Of a stretch of 8,235 bases of DNA, positions 5,909-8,235 are shown piece after piece. A program made the position numbers and the translations under genes. This DNA comes from Verrucomicrobiota bacterium (GTDB lineage Bacteria > Verrucomicrobiota > Verrucomicrobiia > Opitutales > UBA2995): NCBI GenBank assembly GCA_027297085.1, contig JAPUIL010000763.1, forward strand, positions 1-8,235, in the 5' to 3' direction. The notes below the pieces were generated by a model. It was not told where the DNA came from. It did not search any database and saw only the letters and a list, made by a program, of their open reading frames with translations. Numbering within the stretch: position 1 is the first letter of the stretch; each line of letters begins with the position of its first letter.

Positions 5909-7171
5909 ATGTCCACACCTCGATTTCTAACGTCCGGCCAGTGCAAGCAGATTGCCAATGAATTTGGCACGCCTGCCTACGTTTATGATGAGGCAACTTT
6001 AAAAAAAGCGGCGCGAGAGGTCTTGGATTTTGGAGGGCCATACGGGTTCACCGGGCGCTATGCCATGAAGGCCTGTCCGAATGGTGCCATCCTTACTTTG
6101 TTTCGCGATTGGGGACTTCATTTTGATGTCAGTAGTGGATACGAGGTCCTGCGCGCCATCCAGGTTGGGATACCTGCAGAAAAGATTAGCCTCAGTTCAC
6201 AGGAATATCCTGAAAACATCGGAGAGTTGGTAAACTTGGGAATCACAGTCAACGCTTGTTCGTTGAAGCAAGTTGAATCCTTTGGTCAGGCCTTTCCGGG
6301 CGGTCGATTGGGTTTGCGGGTTAACCCGGGTGTAGGTTCGGGAGGAACGCTCAAAACCAATGTCGGGGGTCCTTCCTCCAGTTTTGGCATCTGGCACGAG
6401 CTGCTGGACCAGGTGGAAGTACTTACTAGTAAGCACGCACTGGAAGTATTTCGCATTCATTCGCATATCGGCTCTGGCAGCGATCCGGACGTTTGGGTGA
6501 AGGCAGCCGATCTTACCCTGAATCAGGTCCGACGTTTCCCCGGCGTTACTCATTTGAATCTGGGAGGCGGTTTTAAAGTTGGGCGGATGCCCGGCGAGGA
6601 TTCTACCGATCTGGGTGTAGTCGGACCACCTGTCAAAATGGCCCTGGAAGCATTTGCTGCCGAGACCGGACGGAAATTGCATTTGGAAATCGAGCCTGGC
6701 TCCTACCTCACTGCCAATGCTGGTTGTTTACTGGCCACGGTTCAGGATAAAACAAACACCGGTGACAACGGGCACGTATTCCTGAAGCTCGATACTGGCA
6801 TGACAGATATTTTGCGTCCGACATTATACGCGGCTCAACAACCCATGGCGGTAGTTCCTGTTTCTAATGAGCCTGCTAGTGAGGAAGAATCGGTTATTGT
6901 GGTAGGCCACTGTTGTGAATCGGGCGATCTCTTAACCCCGGACGAATCTGATCCGGGACTCTTGAAGGAGCGACGGCTTACCAAGGCCGAAATCGGTGAC
7001 CTCTTCGTGATCGATGGCGCAGGGGCTTATTGCGCAGCCATGCCTGCCAAGAATTATAACTCCTTCCCGGAAATTCCAGAGTTGTTAGTGCGCGAATCGG
7101 GCGAGTGTGTGCTCATCCGCAAACGGCAGACCCTGGAGCAGGTATTCCAGAACGAAGTTCCTTTGATATAA
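5909..7171 (+). CDS. lysA: Diaminopimelate decarboxylase (PLP-dependent, fold III)
   Basis: Converts meso-2,6-diaminopimelate to L-lysine and CO2, the last step of bacterial lysine synthesis, in the cytoplasm. From the ATG at 5909 the product has 420 residues, the usual LysA size. Landmarks are YAMKAC with the Schiff-base lysine K54, HSHIGSG (184-190), the phosphate-binding GGG (219-221), EPG (262-264), LDTGMTDILRPTLY (294-307), CCESGD (335-340, active-site cysteine contributed to the partner subunit) and GAGAY (370-374, PLP/substrate tyrosine). Upstream in-frame ATGs at 5810 and 5882 add only a proline-rich or leucine-rich tail from the pyrimidine tract, so 5909 (MSTPRFLTSGQCKQIANEFG) is the best start, though 5882 is possible. 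No Shine-Dalgarno sequence is visible. A related decarboxylase such as carboxynorspermidine decarboxylase is less likely, given the CESGD and EPG context. Confidence 0.93.
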   Translation: MSTPRFLTSGQCKQIANEFGTPAYVYDEATLKKAAREVLDFGGPYGFTGRYAMKACPNGAILTLFRDWGLHFDVSSGYEVLRAIQVGIPAEKISLSSQEYPENIGELVNLGITVNACSLKQVESFGQAFPGGRLGLRVNPGVGSGGTLKTNVGGPSSSFGIWHELLDQVEVLTSKHALEVFRIHSHIGSGSDPDVWVKAADLTLNQVRRFPGVTHLNLGGGFKVGRMPGEDSTDLGVVGPPVKMALEAFAAETGRKLHLEIEPGSYLTANAGCLLATVQDKTNTGDNGHVFLKLDTGMTDILRPTLYAAQQPMAVVPVSNEPASEEESVIVVGHCCESGDLLTPDESDPGLLKERRLTKAEIGDLFVIDGAGAYCAAMPAKNYNSFPEIPELLVRESGECVLIRKRQTLEQVFQNEVPLI

Positions 7172-7195
7172 ACTCCTCACCAAGTTTGAGAAATG

Positions 7196-7218
7196 GGGGA
7201 AAAATTGTATTTTTCTCC
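7196..7218 (+). terminator. Possible lysA terminator hairpin
   Basis: GGGGAAAAAT (7196-7205) pairs with ATTTTTCTCC (7209-7218), giving ten base pairs including one G-U around a three-base TGT loop. It begins 25 nt after the lysA stop codon. The T-run lies inside the stem rather than after it, and only GTGTTTTA follows further on, so it is an imperfect intrinsic terminator. It lies at the start of the 324-bp gene-free stretch 7172-7495. Confidence 0.4.
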
Positions 7219-7299
7219 AGAGGTGTTTTATCGGATCAACGTTTAGGTAACGTTAGAGCGATTTCTCTTTTCTTAGTTCGCAGTTTTGGCGGAGTTGAG

Positions 7300-7378
7300 A
7301 TGTCGGGATTGACGACCGATAGGCGAGGGAGCGCACATTGGTGCGTAACTGAGCATAGAAGGAGTCAATACTCGGCAT
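7300..7378. repeat. Palindromic element sharing the core architecture of the MITE-like repeat
   Basis: The outer arms ATGTCGGG-ATTGAC (7300-7313) and GTCAAT-A-CTCGGCAT (7364-7378) pair over 14 positions, two of them G-U, with one bulged A. The centre is a perfect stem CGCAC-ATTG-GTGCG (7332-7345). Around the centre it shares GGGAGCG before and CGT-A..-AGC after with 4312-4343, where the stem is CGTAG-TCAC-CTACG. Both also have TTGAGA near the left edge (4269-4274 and 7295-7300). The rest of the repeat is not recognisable here, so this may be an old, diverged or solo copy. No gene is visible in the spacer 7172-7495. Confidence 0.5.
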
Positions 7379-7495
7379 GTCAGCCTGAGGATGGGTGCAA
7401 ATTGAATGTCCCAGAAGTTCGTTTTGGCACGACAGCTTCGAGACCTACTTTAAATGTTCATCACGCCTTTGCGCACATCCGGTCAAGACTGCGAA

Positions 7496-7849
7496 CTATT
7501 GCCAGACGACAATATCGGCCACCCAGTTGTGCACCGATAATCCCCTGTAGTTGCCTACCTTGATCGCTCGAATGTTCACCGCAGCCTGTCCTTTGGCTTT
7601 CTTGCCACGCTTCTGGAAAATTTCTTTAGCCTTTTCAATATTAGTTGTTTTAGCCGTAACTTCGGCGATCTTTATGTAAGGTCTGTCTTCCGGCGCATTT
7701 CTGAAAATCTCAAACCTGTATTTTGCTACCCGGGTAGCCGAGGCTCCCGGAACCATCGTTACCGTGTACTCCACGGACTTTTTCCCGCAGCCAGACAAAA
7801 GAATCACGGCGAGGAGTGAGGTTAGGAAAAATAAAAAGGAACCCTTCAT
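7496..7849 (-). CDS. Small predicted lipoprotein
   Basis: The 117-residue product starts with a short basic end (MKG), a hydrophobic stretch (FLFFLTSLLAVILL), and a lipobox L18-S19-G20-C21. Lipidation at C21 would leave a mature protein of about 97 residues. The next residues GKK lack an aspartate at +2, so outer-membrane sorting by the E. coli rule would be expected, though that rule may not apply here. The mature part is basic and mixed alpha/beta. The C-terminal pattern around QAAVNIRAIKVGN and VADIVVW loosely recalls small YbjQ/DUF4156-type domains, but I cannot assign it. It is a single gene, separated by about 120 bp from the glycosyltransferase upstream on the same strand. No Shine-Dalgarno sequence is seen. 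Confidence 0.78.
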   Translation of the reverse strand: MKGSFLFFLTSLLAVILLSGCGKKSVEYTVTMVPGASATRVAKYRFEIFRNAPEDRPYIKIAEVTAKTTNIEKAKEIFQKRGKKAKGQAAVNIRAIKVGNYRGLSVHNWVADIVVWQ

Positions 7850-7898
7850 TGCAGGCTGGTTAAAACGATAGGCATCTAGAGTGTCAAAATTTCATTTG

Positions 7899-7925
7899 CT
7901 CGATTTTTCGACAGCTTGAATCGAG
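7899..7925. other. Stem-loop in the glycosyltransferase-lipoprotein spacer
   Basis: CTCGATT (7899-7905) is exactly complementary to AATCGAG (7919-7925) with a 13-base loop. On the minus strand it lies about 46 nt beyond the glycosyltransferase stop codon and is followed by CAAATGAAATTTTG, so it could help end that transcript. There is no proper T-tract, hence the low confidence. Confidence 0.3.
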
Positions 7926-7971
7926 GAGTGTTTCCGTCCGGGGGTAAGTATGGCTTTCCGGGCCTCTAAAT

Positions 7972-8235
7972 TTAATGAGTTGTAGCAAGTTGTTGTTGCG
8001 GGCTTTCGGCTGGTGCCTTCTGATTCGCGACGAAGGTTTCCAGGGCGCGAACGGCATTACCCGCGCCATCCTCTCCTTCCAAGACCTTTCGAATTTGCAG
8101 GGCTTTTTCGCGGATGGATGGGTTGGCCTCGATGGATTGTAATTTGGTGTGTAGGCGTTCGGGCCAACGCCTTTTCTTGAGAACTTCTCCGACACCCAAT
8201 CGCTCAATTTCTGCACCCCAGAAATGTTGATCGGC
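7972..8235 (-). CDS. GT1-type glycosyltransferase, C-terminal fragment (gene continues past window end)
   Basis: The reading frame enters from the window edge and runs 87 codons to a TAA. The first visible residues, ADQHFWGAEIERLGVGEVLK, match the end of the nucleotide-sugar-binding region of UDP-glycosyltransferases (GT1, also called sterol-glucosyltransferase-like). In that family a conserved DQ-x-x-W segment contacts the sugar and is followed by a glycine-rich LGVG turn. The rest (RWPERLHTKLQSI..REKALQIRKVLEGEDGAGNAVRALETF) is the usual closing helix pair that packs back on the N-terminal domain. The acceptor (lipid, sterol-like or polyketide) cannot be inferred. A TTG at 8199 is internal and not a real start. 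Confidence 0.8.
   Translation of the reverse strand, partial: ADQHFWGAEIERLGVGEVLKKRRWPERLHTKLQSIEANPSIREKALQIRKVLEGEDGAGNAVRALETFVANQKAPAESPQQQLATTH

Noticed and set aside
7238..7256. AACGTTTAG / AACGTTAG short direct repeat containing the AACGTT palindrome
   Set aside because: Short and not placed upstream of any gene. Could easily be chance.
7105..7563. 152-codon plus-strand ORF after lysA
   Set aside because: It overlaps the lysA end and the lipoprotein gene on the opposite strand, crosses a palindromic element, and has no domain-like pattern.

Overview
The window is ordinary bacterial chromosome of moderate GC content. It carries housekeeping and metabolic genes separated by unusually structured intergenic DNA. 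Diaminopimelate decarboxylase and a small lipoprotein with a clear lipobox suggest a diderm, peptidoglycan-making bacterium. None of the six chosen start codons has a convincing Shine-Dalgarno sequence. My impression from protein style is a Verrucomicrobiota-like (Opitutae or related PVC) marine or soil organism, but that is an impression and nothing in the window proves it. No phage, CRISPR, toxin-antitoxin, transposase, tRNA or rRNA gene was seen.

Layout. 1-137: right-hand part of a dispersed repeat, cut by the window edge. 176-1558 (+): asparaginyl-tRNA synthetase, asnS. 1559-1876: 318 bp convergent spacer with no gene, holding a small stem-loop (1619-1640) and a long inverted repeat (1676-1741). 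1877-4214 (-): a two-gene operon, first an M20D-type metal-dependent amidohydrolase (3012-4214), then a YbdK/GCS2-type carboxylate-amine ligase (1877-3004), with 7 bp between them. 4215-4645: 431 bp without a gene, almost filled by a second, apparently complete copy of the repeat (4251-4595). It has terminal inverted repeats and a chain of hairpins and looks like a MITE. 4646-5749 (-): conserved-looking protein of unknown function with faint kinase-like motifs. 5750-5908: divergent spacer with a C-rich/G-rich tract that fits a G-quadruplex pattern on the minus strand. 5909-7171 (+): diaminopimelate decarboxylase, lysA. 7172-7495: 324 bp without a gene, holding a possible terminator hairpin and a palindromic element (7300-7378) built like the hairpin core of the MITE-like repeat. 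7496-7849 (-): small lipoprotein. 7850-7971: short spacer with one stem-loop. 7972-8235 (-): C-terminal end of a GT1-type glycosyltransferase that continues beyond the window.

How it fits together. asnS (translation) and lysA (last step of lysine synthesis, also consuming the peptidoglycan precursor meso-DAP) are stand-alone housekeeping genes. The amidohydrolase/ligase pair could make and break an amide bond on related small molecules, but the substrate cannot be read from sequence. The most unusual content is the intergenic repeat family. Two copies about 83% identical lie in the same orientation 4.4 kb apart. One end of each lies 36-38 nt upstream of a start codon (asnS and the amidohydrolase). 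A third locus preserves the core hairpin with compensatory base changes.
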